Source: Salinicoccus sp. UBA3372
Lineage (GTDB): Bacteria > Bacillota > Bacilli > Staphylococcales > Salinicoccaceae
Reading direction: 5' to 3'
Assembly: GCA_002360325.1 (NCBI GenBank)
Contig: DEQG01000061.1
Span: 6,923-19,288, forward strand
DNA: 12,366 bases
Of this stretch, positions 6,275 through 12,366 are shown in pieces (the stretch's first letter is position 1; every line of letters starts with the position of its first letter). The notes beneath the pieces are model-generated. The model saw nothing but the letters and a program-made list of their open reading frames with translations, ran no database searches and had not been told where the DNA came from. The position numbers and the translations under genes were made by a program.

Positions 6275-7194
6275 TACTCAAGCTGTTCCAATATGATGTT
6301 TGTCTGCCCTTCAAGCGAAATCAGATCATTCGTTATAAAATCATCCGCGGAAACGATCAGTATGCGCTCACCCTCTACATCCAAAGCATCGGACAATTCC
6401 CCTCGCAGCGCCTCCGCATCGGTTTCCGGTTTTTTATTCACCAAAATATAATCCGTATCGATGCCTTCCAGTTCAGACACGTCAAATTGGTTGAAAGGCG
6501 CCTCTCCGATCGCATCCAGCACATCTTCAGACACGTTGAAATTTAAAACGTCATACATCACTTCAGTGCCGTAGGCGGAATACTCATTATATAAATAAAA
6601 ACCATCTTCCCCCTGAACGAGCACTGCCGCTTCAAAAGCGGCAGGATTGAACGACAGTTCCCGCCGGTGTTCGGTCATCCTCTCCATCCAGTCGTCGGCA
6701 AGCTCAGCCGCTTTTTCCTGTTCGCCTAAAATGACACCCATCTTGTGCAGCTGGATCAGGTAGATCCGGTCTCCGTATGCATTTAACAGTTCACCGCTGT
6801 AGTTCAAGGGGAGTGTCGGGGCGATGTCCTCGTAATCGGTGCTGTACACGTCCTGGCTGCTTGTGACGATTACATCCGGATCGATATCCCTGACCGCGTC
6901 CAGGTCCTCATATTCTATGTATACCACATCATCCAGGTGTTCATTTACAAAAGTGTTGTCCTCGACTCCGGCTGTCACCGCAGAAATATTACCGTCCAGA
7001 AGGTGTGCGTTCAATACATCCACCGGTCTGAGTAAAACCAGACGCTCCGGGTCGGCAGGGATTTCCACCTCGCCGGTGTTATCGATTTTTATACGGCGGT
7101 CTTCACCGTCTTCAGACACGCTGACTTCTCTGAAATTGCTGCAGCCGGTCAAAACAAGGGCAAGGACCATTATCAGTAAACCTTTAATTTTCAT
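6274..7194 (-). CDS. Siderophore-type ABC substrate-binding lipoprotein (orphan)
   Basis: This is a 306-residue lipoprotein from the ATG at 7194. It has a short basic N-terminus (MKIKG), a hydrophobic core and lipobox LTGC with Cys18 as the lipid-modified residue, so it should sit on the outer face of the membrane. The rest fits the class III (FecB/FhuD-like) binding fold: a start strand with IPADPERLVLL, the segment DIDPDVIVTSS near the first lobe, then a long linking helix of charged residues. Such proteins deliver ferric siderophores, haem or cobalamin to an ABC importer. No permease or ATPase gene is adjacent, so it must use a transporter encoded elsewhere. The ligand cannot be named. AGGAG lies eight bases before this ATG; a GTG six bases earlier is too close to it. 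The protein is markedly acidic. Confidence 0.85.
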   Translation of the reverse strand: MKIKGLLIMVLALVLTGCSNFREVSVSEDGEDRRIKIDNTGEVEIPADPERLVLLRPVDVLNAHLLDGNISAVTAGVEDNTFVNEHLDDVVYIEYEDLDAVRDIDPDVIVTSSQDVYSTDYEDIAPTLPLNYSGELLNAYGDRIYLIQLHKMGVILGEQEKAAELADDWMERMTEHRRELSFNPAAFEAAVLVQGEDGFYLYNEYSAYGTEVMYDVLNFNVSEDVLDAIGEAPFNQFDVSELEGIDTDYILVNKKPETDAEALRGELSDALDVEGERILIVSADDFITNDLISLEGQTNIILEQLE

Positions 7195-7223
7195 ATCCAC
7201 TACTCCTAAAAAATATCTCCTCC

Positions 7224-7251
7224 ATTATACAATAAAAAGACCGGTTGATAA
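7224..7251 (-). promoter_or_regulatory. Candidate promoter of the binding-lipoprotein gene, within the preceding terminator
   Basis: On the minus strand TTATCA (7251-7246) and a perfect TATAAT (7229-7224) are 16 bases apart. The -35 box covers the loop of the upstream operon's terminator, and the terminator T-run lies in the spacer. A start would fall near 7217, leaving a short leader. No Fur-type box was seen here. Confidence 0.6.
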
Positions 7252-7260
7252 CCGGCCTTT
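7234..7260 (-). terminator. Terminator of the ABC-VanZ-PH operon
   Basis: An 11-position stem (7236-7246 with 7250-7260, one A/C mismatch) has core CCGGTT/AACCGG and a 3-base loop. On the minus strand a T-rich tail follows. It begins two bases past the stop of the PH-like gene. Confidence 0.85.
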
Positions 7261-7262
7261 AT

Positions 7263-7652
7263 TTATATTTGATGTGTCTTTTCATAACGCATTTTTTCAA
7301 AATGCAGAGCGCGTGCCCTGTGTTTTCTGTAGAACATTAAAAACTTGTTCAATTTCTTTTCAGACAATACGTGCATGGATACTTCAATCTTATTACCGAT
7401 CCAGAAATTTAAAATCTTTCCTGCCAGCACTCTGTGTTCCACTGTGACAATCGATATATCCCTATAATCAATCTGGTGGCGGGTGGCCCCTTCGTCGCCT
7501 CTCTCCAGATTTACAAATAATCTTTCCGTCGTTGGTACAAGTGCACCCTGGAAAATATATTGTCCGTCGCTCTCAATTTCAACCTCTCCGATTAAGCCAG
7601 GCCCAATGAATTCATTTTCTAAGAGTGCAACATTTGTCAGATTTTCATACAT
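7263..7652 (-). CDS. PH-like domain protein, function unknown
   Basis: This 129-residue soluble protein has no signal or membrane helix. Its middle (about 30-105) resembles the bacterial PH-like fold (bPH/YokE type): GALVPTTERLFVN, then an acidic turn, then IDYRDISIVTVEHRVLAGKI, and a closing helix with KKLNKFLMFYRKHRA. That helix ends in a strongly basic tail, which might contact membrane lipid or nucleic acid. Family members are mostly uncharacterised. The ATG at 7652 follows AAAAGGGG at about nine bases. It lies 19 bases after the VanZ gene and ends just before the terminator, so it is the last gene of the ABC-VanZ-PH unit. The fold assignment rests on my reading of the strand pattern and is moderate. 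Confidence 0.7.
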   Translation of the reverse strand: MYENLTNVALLENEFIGPGLIGEVEIESDGQYIFQGALVPTTERLFVNLERGDEGATRHQIDYRDISIVTVEHRVLAGKILNFWIGNKIEVSMHVLSEKKLNKFLMFYRKHRARALHFEKMRYEKTHQI

Positions 7653-7671
7653 ATTGCACAGCCCCTTTTAT

Positions 7672-8235
7672 TTACTTATTTATTCTGTCTTTTCCCGTTG
7701 TGAGAATATTATAAACAATCTGTAACTTCAAAACAAGCACTCCGCACAACATTCCTATAATTCCACCCAAAGTGTTTAAAATGACATCGTCCACATTGGA
7801 AATCCGGCCGATCGGCAGCATATACTGCAGCACTTCAATCGATATCGACATCAGGCATGCGAGCACTGTCGTCATCAAAGGCCTGCGGGTCAATATATAC
7901 AGAAAAAAGCCGAATGGGACGAATAAAATGATATTCATGACGAGTGAATTCACTATGGCTCTCGGCGTTGCAAACTGCAAAGTTTCCATAATACTTAAAA
8001 AAGGGACGACCTGGATGAGCTGGTTCGGATAATCCGTCGGCATCAGTGTCACAAGGATCATTCCGACAATCGTTACTGTAAATCCGATATAGATCATCAA
8101 AGTCATTTTCCTTTTAAAATTACGCGCCTCATGGCCTGCCGATCTGTTCAAAAATAAAAACACGACGACGATGATGATCATCAACAGTATGAAAATCGGT
8201 ATGATCGGCGCAAATGCATGATACAGTTCTATCAC
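7672..8235 (-). CDS. VanZ-family membrane protein
   Basis: This 187-residue protein has about five membrane helices (roughly 8-30, 44-64, 98-116, 120-140 and 150-172). The family core is visible as NIILFVPFGFFL, then SISIEVLQYMLPIGRISNVDDVILNTLGGIIG, whose conserved E-x2-Q and N-x-D-D-x3-N residues are typical of VanZ. VanZ of enterococcal van clusters gives low teicoplanin resistance by an unclear route; most chromosomal relatives have no proven role, and no other van gene is present, so glycopeptide resistance should not be inferred. The start is a GTG at 8235 with AAGAGG seven to eight bases before it, overlapping the end of the ABC exporter gene. The gap to that gene is five bases, so the two are very likely co-translated. 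Confidence 0.88.
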   Translation of the reverse strand: MIELYHAFAPIIPIFILLMIIIVVVFLFLNRSAGHEARNFKRKMTLMIYIGFTVTIVGMILVTLMPTDYPNQLIQVVPFLSIMETLQFATPRAIVNSLVMNIILFVPFGFFLYILTRRPLMTTVLACLMSISIEVLQYMLPIGRISNVDDVILNTLGGIIGMLCGVLVLKLQIVYNILTTGKDRINK

Positions 8236-8240
8236 AATAA

Positions 8241-9992
8241 TTACCTCTTATCCTGTGTAAATTGCTGGTCGGTAAATGTTTTATACATTGTATGGGCATC
8301 CATCAGTTCAGCATGGGTGCCGCTGCCTGTCAAGTGCCCGTTCTCAATGAAGAATATATTATCTGAATTGATGATTGTGCTGAGACGGTGGGCAATGACC
8401 AGAACAGTGCGTCCTTCCATCAGTTCATCCAGCGCTTCCTGGACAAACCGTTCAGAGCGTGAATCGAGGCTTGCGGTCGCCTCGTCCAGCATCAATATTT
8501 CAGGGTCTTTTAAAAATGCCCGCGCAATGCCGATTCTCTGGCGCTGGCCGCCGGACAGCTTGATGCCCCTCTCGCCCACTTCCGTATCCATGCCTGCATC
8601 CAGTTCCTCTATGAACTCAGAAGCATAGGAGCTTTCAATGGCATGTCTGATGCCTTCTTCCGTGTATTCACCTGCATTCAGTCCGTACGTAATATTATCA
8701 CGGATCGTTCCGGAGACGATGGCGCTTTCCTGCGCGACATAGCCGATATTTTTTCGCAGATTATATAAAGGTATGTCCGTTATATCACTGCCGTCGATTA
8801 ATATACGGCCTGAATCTATTTCATAATATCTTTCAATCAGTGAAAATATTGTCGATTTCCCGCTGCCGCTCGGTCCGACGAAGGCTACTTTCTGATTCGG
8901 CTCCGCCCTGAATGATATGTTTTCCAGAACCGGCGTATCTTCAATATAGCCAAAACTCACGTTTTCAAACTCGAGACTGTTGAAGTTCACAGTATCTTCA
9001 GAGAGCGTGCCCGCATTCGGTTCATCATCCATATCCAGAATTTTGATGATCCTTTCAGTGGCGCCGAGGGCTTTATTCAGCTCGGTAAAGAACATCGCGA
9101 ACATCGTCATAGGCATGATGATCTGGAAAAGATACAGTAAAAAGGCGACCATAGTACCGATTGTCATCGTCCCGTCCGCCACACGCAGTCCGCCGTAGGC
9201 AATGATCAGAATGATGACCAACATCATCACCGTCGACATGATCGGTGAAAGGAGCGCATTGATCACCGCCTCTTTCATGCCGTATTTATAAAGAACGTTG
9301 ATGCCTTTTTGGCCCGTCCGCCGTTCGTAATCCTCGCCGTTGAACGATTTCATCAGACGGACTTCACTCAGCGTTTCCTGCGATGAGCCTGTAAATGAGG
9401 CCGTTTCATCCTGAAGCTGTTTTGAAATTTTACCCATGCGGCGGCCGAGCGGCAAAATGATGACGATTGAAATCGGCACCGAGATGAACATGAGGAGCGA
9501 CATCTTCCAGTCCAGTATGAATAAGATGACGACCGCACCGACAATTGACAGTGTCCCGTTGATGACCTGCGGAAAATGCGAAGTGATCAGGTTTTTGATG
9601 ATGGCGGTGTCGTTTACAAGACGGCTGACCGACTCGCCGCTCTTTGTGGCATCGAAATATTTCACCGGCAGCTTTAAAAATTTATCCCATACGAGTTCCC
9701 GGAGACGCATGATGATCGTCTGGCCGACTTTCGCCAGTATATAATATGCGAATCCGTCAAGAACAGCACTGATAAGAAACAGCGCGATGATAATGACCGC
9801 AATGCCTGCAGTGAACATTTCGGTGTTGAATCCGTCAATGAAGGACTGCGTCAGAAGCGGTACGATCAGTGATCCGGCCATACCGAAAAACGATAGCACG
9901 ATTCCGGCGATGAACATCCCTTTATTCACTTTTGTCTGATTCAGCAGCTCCATAAAATCCTTGAAGGAAGCTGTGCGTTCTTTATTTTCCAT
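8241..9992 (-). CDS. Homodimeric ABC exporter (fused permease and ATPase, BmrA-like)
   Basis: This 583-residue half-transporter has an N-terminal six-helix type I exporter domain (about 20-310) and a C-terminal ATPase domain (about 340-575). All ATPase motifs look intact: Walker A GPSGSGKST (373-381), signature LSGGQ (479-483), Walker B with Asp503 and catalytic Glu504 (ILMLDEATASLD), and the switch His535 (VIAHRLST). It should act as a homodimer exporting a drug, lipid or peptide; the substrate is not evident. The ATG at 9992 is chosen because GAGG lies about eight bases before it; an upstream in-frame ATG at 10025 has no ribosome binding site. It is the first gene of the unit with VanZ and PH-like genes. 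It is divergent from the YhaQ/YhaP-like pair across a 90-base gap. Confidence 0.94.
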   Translation of the reverse strand: MENKERTASFKDFMELLNQTKVNKGMFIAGIVLSFFGMAGSLIVPLLTQSFIDGFNTEMFTAGIAVIIIALFLISAVLDGFAYYILAKVGQTIIMRLRELVWDKFLKLPVKYFDATKSGESVSRLVNDTAIIKNLITSHFPQVINGTLSIVGAVVILFILDWKMSLLMFISVPISIVIILPLGRRMGKISKQLQDETASFTGSSQETLSEVRLMKSFNGEDYERRTGQKGINVLYKYGMKEAVINALLSPIMSTVMMLVIILIIAYGGLRVADGTMTIGTMVAFLLYLFQIIMPMTMFAMFFTELNKALGATERIIKILDMDDEPNAGTLSEDTVNFNSLEFENVSFGYIEDTPVLENISFRAEPNQKVAFVGPSGSGKSTIFSLIERYYEIDSGRILIDGSDITDIPLYNLRKNIGYVAQESAIVSGTIRDNITYGLNAGEYTEEGIRHAIESSYASEFIEELDAGMDTEVGERGIKLSGGQRQRIGIARAFLKDPEILMLDEATASLDSRSERFVQEALDELMEGRTVLVIAHRLSTIINSDNIFFIENGHLTGSGTHAELMDAHTMYKTFTDQQFTQDKR

Positions 9993-10023
9993 AATACATT
10001 CCTCTATCATATATATTTTCGTC

Positions 10024-10053
10024 ATGACTGTTTAAAGCATACCCTAATATGAT
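10024..10053 (+). promoter_or_regulatory. Candidate promoter of the YhaQ/YhaP-like pair
   Basis: ATGACT (10024-10029, four of six) and TATGAT (10048-10053, five of six) are separated by 18 bases and precede the gene at 10083 by a short leader. The minus-strand promoter of the exporter operon must share this 90-base gap, but I could not place it. Confidence 0.5.
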
Positions 10054-10082
10054 AAACTAATTTCTACCAAGGGGGAATAAAA

Positions 10083-10982
10083 ATGAGTCTTGTACTTTCA
10101 AATTTAACAAAAAGATTTGACGATTTTACAGCTGTAGATAATATAAATATTGAAGTACCAAGCGGCAGCATGTACGGTTTTCTCGGCGGCAACGGCGCAG
10201 GAAAGACGACCACTTTCAGAATGCTTCTCGGTCTGCTCACACCTACTGCAGGAAATATTACATATAATGACAAGAAAATCGACTACGTCATGACTGATAA
10301 AATCGGTTATCTGCCTGAAGAACGGGGGCTGCACCCGAAGCTTCAGGTCGATGAACAGATCCAGTATTTGGCGAAGCTGAAAGGCATGAAGAAAGCGGAT
10401 ATCGACAAGCAGCTTGATTTTTGGCTGGAGGAGTTTGAAGTCCCTGAAAACAAGCAGAAGAAGATTGAGAAATTATCCAAAGGGAATCAGCAGAAGATTC
10501 AGCTGATCGCTTCGATCATCCATCAACCTGAACTGATCATCCTTGATGAGCCGTTCAGCGGACTCGATCCCGTCAATGTGGAGATTTTGAAAAAAGCGGT
10601 TAAAAATCTGAATGACAACGGCGCCACGATCCTTTTCAGTACACATCGCATGGACCATGTTGAAGAACTGTGCGAAGAGTTATGTATTTTAAATAAAGGC
10701 CAGCAGATCGTCAGCGGGAACATCGATGATATCAAATCCGACTTCGGTCAGAAGGAATTGATCATCGAAGGCAGACATGACATTTCATTTTTAAAAGATT
10801 TTCCCGGCGTGCTTGGGATGAAGCAGAAGAGAAACAAAAATATCATTAAAATAGAAGAAGAGAAATATGCCGAAGATATCTACAATGAAATCATCAAGAT
10901 CGGCTACTTCAAACGGTTCCAGGTGATGGAACCTTCACTGAACGATATCTTCATTGCGAAGGTGGGTCGTCAATATGAATAA
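10083..10982 (+). CDS. ABC transporter ATPase, NatA/YhaQ type
   Basis: This 299-residue ATPase has Walker A GGNGAGKT (35-42), signature LSKGNQQK (131-138), Walker B LIILDEP (151-157) and switch His188 (STHRM). The Q-loop position reads YLPEERGL, with glutamate where many ATPases have glutamine; this is usual in the NatA/YhaQ branch. A C-terminal extension of about 80 residues fits the DUF4162 domain found in that branch. It powers the permease encoded by the next gene. B. subtilis NatAB exports sodium, and YhaQP is a close relative of uncertain substrate, so sodium export is only a possibility here. The ATG at 10083 follows AAGGGGG. The stop overlaps the start of the permease gene by eight bases, so the two are coupled. 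Confidence 0.93.
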   Translation: MSLVLSNLTKRFDDFTAVDNINIEVPSGSMYGFLGGNGAGKTTTFRMLLGLLTPTAGNITYNDKKIDYVMTDKIGYLPEERGLHPKLQVDEQIQYLAKLKGMKKADIDKQLDFWLEEFEVPENKQKKIEKLSKGNQQKIQLIASIIHQPELIILDEPFSGLDPVNVEILKKAVKNLNDNGATILFSTHRMDHVEELCEELCILNKGQQIVSGNIDDIKSDFGQKELIIEGRHDISFLKDFPGVLGMKQKRNKNIIKIEEEKYAEDIYNEIIKIGYFKRFQVMEPSLNDIFIAKVGRQYE

Positions 10983-12186
10983 ATTCAAGACTACTTTTTG
11001 GCACACATACTTATCCAAAGTCAAAGCGAAGTCGTTCATCATTACAACCATCATTGTGATGCTGCTGATTATACTCGGAGGAAATTTCGATAAGATCATG
11101 AACTTATTCGATTCATCAGAAGAAATCAACACTGTTGAAGTCGAAGCATCCGAAGAATTTACAGAGCAGTTTACGACAGTCATCTCCGAAATGAGTGATG
11201 ATATCAGTGTGACGGACAATGAAGGCGACATACTGCTGACAGTTGAAGATACCGTACCGATCATTGCGACAGTCGAAAGCGATAGTGAAATCAGCAGCGG
11301 GCAGCAGACAGAAATTGAACTGGCACTCGATTCGGTCAACCGTCAGATGGTCATCAATTCGCTGGACCTGACGGAAGACGAAGCCAGATTGATGGCTGCT
11401 GAAATCGATGTCGACTTCCAGACGACGGAATCACCGGCAGATGAAGATTCCGGAGCTGCCGGGGAAACGGACGAACCGAACTATTTGAACGTCGTTATTT
11501 TCTACGTCACTGTGTTTGTCATGTTTTTCATCGTCATCAACTATGCAAGCCAGATCGGTACTGAAATTGCGATGGAGAAATCATCACGGGTGATTGAAAT
11601 GATTGTCTCGAGCGTTTCACCGGTCAATCATCTGTTTGCGAAAATACTCGCAATCATATGCGTCAGTCTGACCCAGCTATTCTTCTTTGTTGCAACAATC
11701 ATTACGGTGATTTATCTGGTGGATATCGGCACCATCATTTCCGAGTTCGGCCTTGAGGCAAACGACCGCACTTTACCGATGATCATTTACAGCCTGGTCT
11801 TTTTATTGCTGGGACTTGTATTGTACCTATCAGTATCCGCCCTGCTCGGTTCATTCGTAAGCCGGATGGAAGACCTGCAGCAGGCACTGCTGCCGATTAC
11901 ACTGATGTCAATCGGCGGGATGTATCTCGGGATGTTCAACCTGTTCAATCCGGATAACATGCTTGTAAAGATCACAAGCTACTTCCCGTTCTTTACACCA
12001 TTTGTCATGCCGCTCAGATTACTGGACCAGGGCACATCACATCTGACCGTATGGATCGGCATCGTGATTGTCATCATTACCGTAATCATCGCCGTCTACT
12101 TTGCCGCACGTATTTACAAAGGCAGCATCCTGTCGACGGATAAAGGAATAATAAAAAACATTAAGAAGTTTAACAAGGGCGAATAG
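10975..12186 (+). CDS. ABC-2 permease, NatB/YhaP type
   Basis: This 403-residue membrane protein is the partner of the preceding ATPase. One helix lies near the N-terminus (about 21-37), followed by an extracytoplasmic domain (about 40-168). About five or six further helices follow (about 170-190, 220-248, 268-292, 303-323, 336-352 and 358-380). The cytoplasmic segment EKSSRVIEMIVSSVSP (201-216) is the conserved NatB/YhaP coupling region. The outer domain is strongly acidic and ends in a low-complexity stretch rich in Asp, Glu, Ser and Ala, which could suit a high-salt environment. The start at 10975 is chosen over an upstream in-frame GTG/ATG region because AAGGTGGGT lies just before it. A basic C-terminal tail (KNIKKFNK) closes the protein. 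Confidence 0.93.
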   Translation: MNKFKTTFWHTYLSKVKAKSFIITTIIVMLLIILGGNFDKIMNLFDSSEEINTVEVEASEEFTEQFTTVISEMSDDISVTDNEGDILLTVEDTVPIIATVESDSEISSGQQTEIELALDSVNRQMVINSLDLTEDEARLMAAEIDVDFQTTESPADEDSGAAGETDEPNYLNVVIFYVTVFVMFFIVINYASQIGTEIAMEKSSRVIEMIVSSVSPVNHLFAKILAIICVSLTQLFFFVATIITVIYLVDIGTIISEFGLEANDRTLPMIIYSLVFLLLGLVLYLSVSALLGSFVSRMEDLQQALLPITLMSIGGMYLGMFNLFNPDNMLVKITSYFPFFTPFVMPLRLLDQGTSHLTVWIGIVIVIITVIIAVYFAARIYKGSILSTDKGIIKNIKKFNKGE

Positions 12187-12193
12187 CGTTTGT

Positions 12194-12234
12194 TGAGGGC
12201 CGGCTCAGAGTTTGGGGTCTGCCCTTTTTGTTTT
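12194..12234 (+). terminator. Probable terminator of the YhaQ/YhaP-like pair
   Basis: AGGGC (12196-12200) pairs with GCCCT (12221-12225), and CAGA with TCTG can pair inside if the bases between are bulged out on the left. A T-run and TTTTGTTTT follow directly. The stem is imperfect, but it lies eight bases past the stop codon. The start of the hairpin (TTTGTTGAGGGCC) loosely resembles the core of staphylococcal STAR repeats. Confidence 0.6.
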
Positions 12235-12261
12235 GGGATTTTTAGGGGCTCGGGGGCGGAG

Positions 12262-12294
12262 GCCCGTGCCTTCGCAGGAGAGCGACGGCACGGC
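12262..12294. repeat. Strong GC-rich hairpin in the noncoding tail
   Basis: GCCCGTGCC (12262-12270) pairs with GGCACGGC (12287-12294) with one bulged C. After a T/C mismatch, TCGC (12272-12275) pairs with GCGA (12282-12285), closing a six-base loop AGGAGA. The stem is followed by five A, not T, on the plus strand; on the minus strand it is preceded by five T. It is therefore not a plus-strand terminator. Confidence 0.7.
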
Positions 12295-12301
12295 AAAAAC
12301 C

Positions 12302-12366
12302 TGTCCTCCCGACATGGCGCGTAAACGACGTCGGGACAGAGGTATTACCCCGACATGGCGCAAAAA
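12302..12366. repeat. Direct repeat of 13 bases, 41-base period, interleaved with inverted repeats
   Basis: CCCGACATGGCGC occurs at 12308-12320 and again at 12349-12361, close to the window edge, so more copies may follow outside. Between them GTCGGGA (12329-12335) is the inverse of TCCCGAC (12307-12313), and its GTCGGG also pairs with the second copy, so alternative hairpins are possible. No open frame with a ribosome binding site covers this stretch. I assign no known element. Confidence 0.7.

Noticed and set aside
7672..8235. Glycopeptide resistance cluster
   Set aside because: VanZ-family proteins are widespread in chromosomes, and no VanA/B ligase, VanH, VanX or VanRS gene is here.
10935..11339. 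Minus-strand Ser/Val-rich open frame of 134 codons
   Set aside because: It is the antisense of the acidic domain of the YhaP-like permease; its Ser-rich composition is the mirror of Asp, Glu and Thr codons.
12114..12296. Minus-strand open frame of 60 codons over the noncoding tail
   Set aside because: It overlaps the YhaP-like 3' end, the terminator and the GC-rich hairpin, and no product family is recognisable.
12302..12366. CRISPR array
   Set aside because: Only two repeat copies of 13 bases are seen, the spacer-like part holds inverse copies of the repeat arm, and no cas gene is present.

Overview
The window looks like ordinary chromosome from a low-to-moderate GC member of the Firmicutes, most likely the Staphylococcaceae and perhaps a salt-tolerant genus such as Salinicoccus or Jeotgalicoccus. 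The grounds are strong purine-rich ribosome binding sites, a staphylococcal-type GlcNAc PTS permease lacking its own EIIA domain, a lipoprotein with a short Gram-positive signal peptide, a YhaQ/YhaP-type ABC pair, many acidic proteins, and short gaps filled by rho-independent terminators. The genus is inference. I saw no tRNA, rRNA, CRISPR array, transposase or phage gene.

Layout. 1-572 (minus) is the N-terminal half of an iron-containing alcohol dehydrogenase cut by the window edge. 665-3423 is a divergent GlcNAc module: an EIICB PTS permease (minus) imports and phosphorylates GlcNAc, and nagA (plus) deacetylates GlcNAc-6-P; they share a control region with a near-palindrome. 3439-4092 (minus) holds a zinc-ribbon membrane protein and a thiamine-binding-family protein. 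4199-4402 (plus) is a two-helix membrane peptide behind a possible Fur/PerR-type box. 4466-6213 (minus) is a coupled pair: an M23-family metallopeptidase without an export signal, then an AlkA-like DNA glycosylase. 6274-7194 (minus) is an orphan siderophore-type binding lipoprotein.

7263-9992 (minus) reads as one operon: a homodimeric ABC exporter, a VanZ-family membrane protein and a PH-like protein, closed by a terminator. Divergent from it, 10083-12186 (plus) encodes a NatAB/YhaQP-type ABC exporter pair with overlapping genes. The last 180 bases (12187-12366) are noncoding and repeat-rich: a terminator-like hairpin, a strong GC-rich hairpin, and a 13-base direct repeat with a 41-base period interleaved with inverted repeats.

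Most of this is recognisable core gene content. The parts most worth a second look are the repeat-rich tail, two places where a terminator appears to overlap the next gene's promoter, the non-exported M23 peptidase coupled to a DNA repair gene, and the ABC-VanZ-PH operon. I did not find a clear new multi-gene system.
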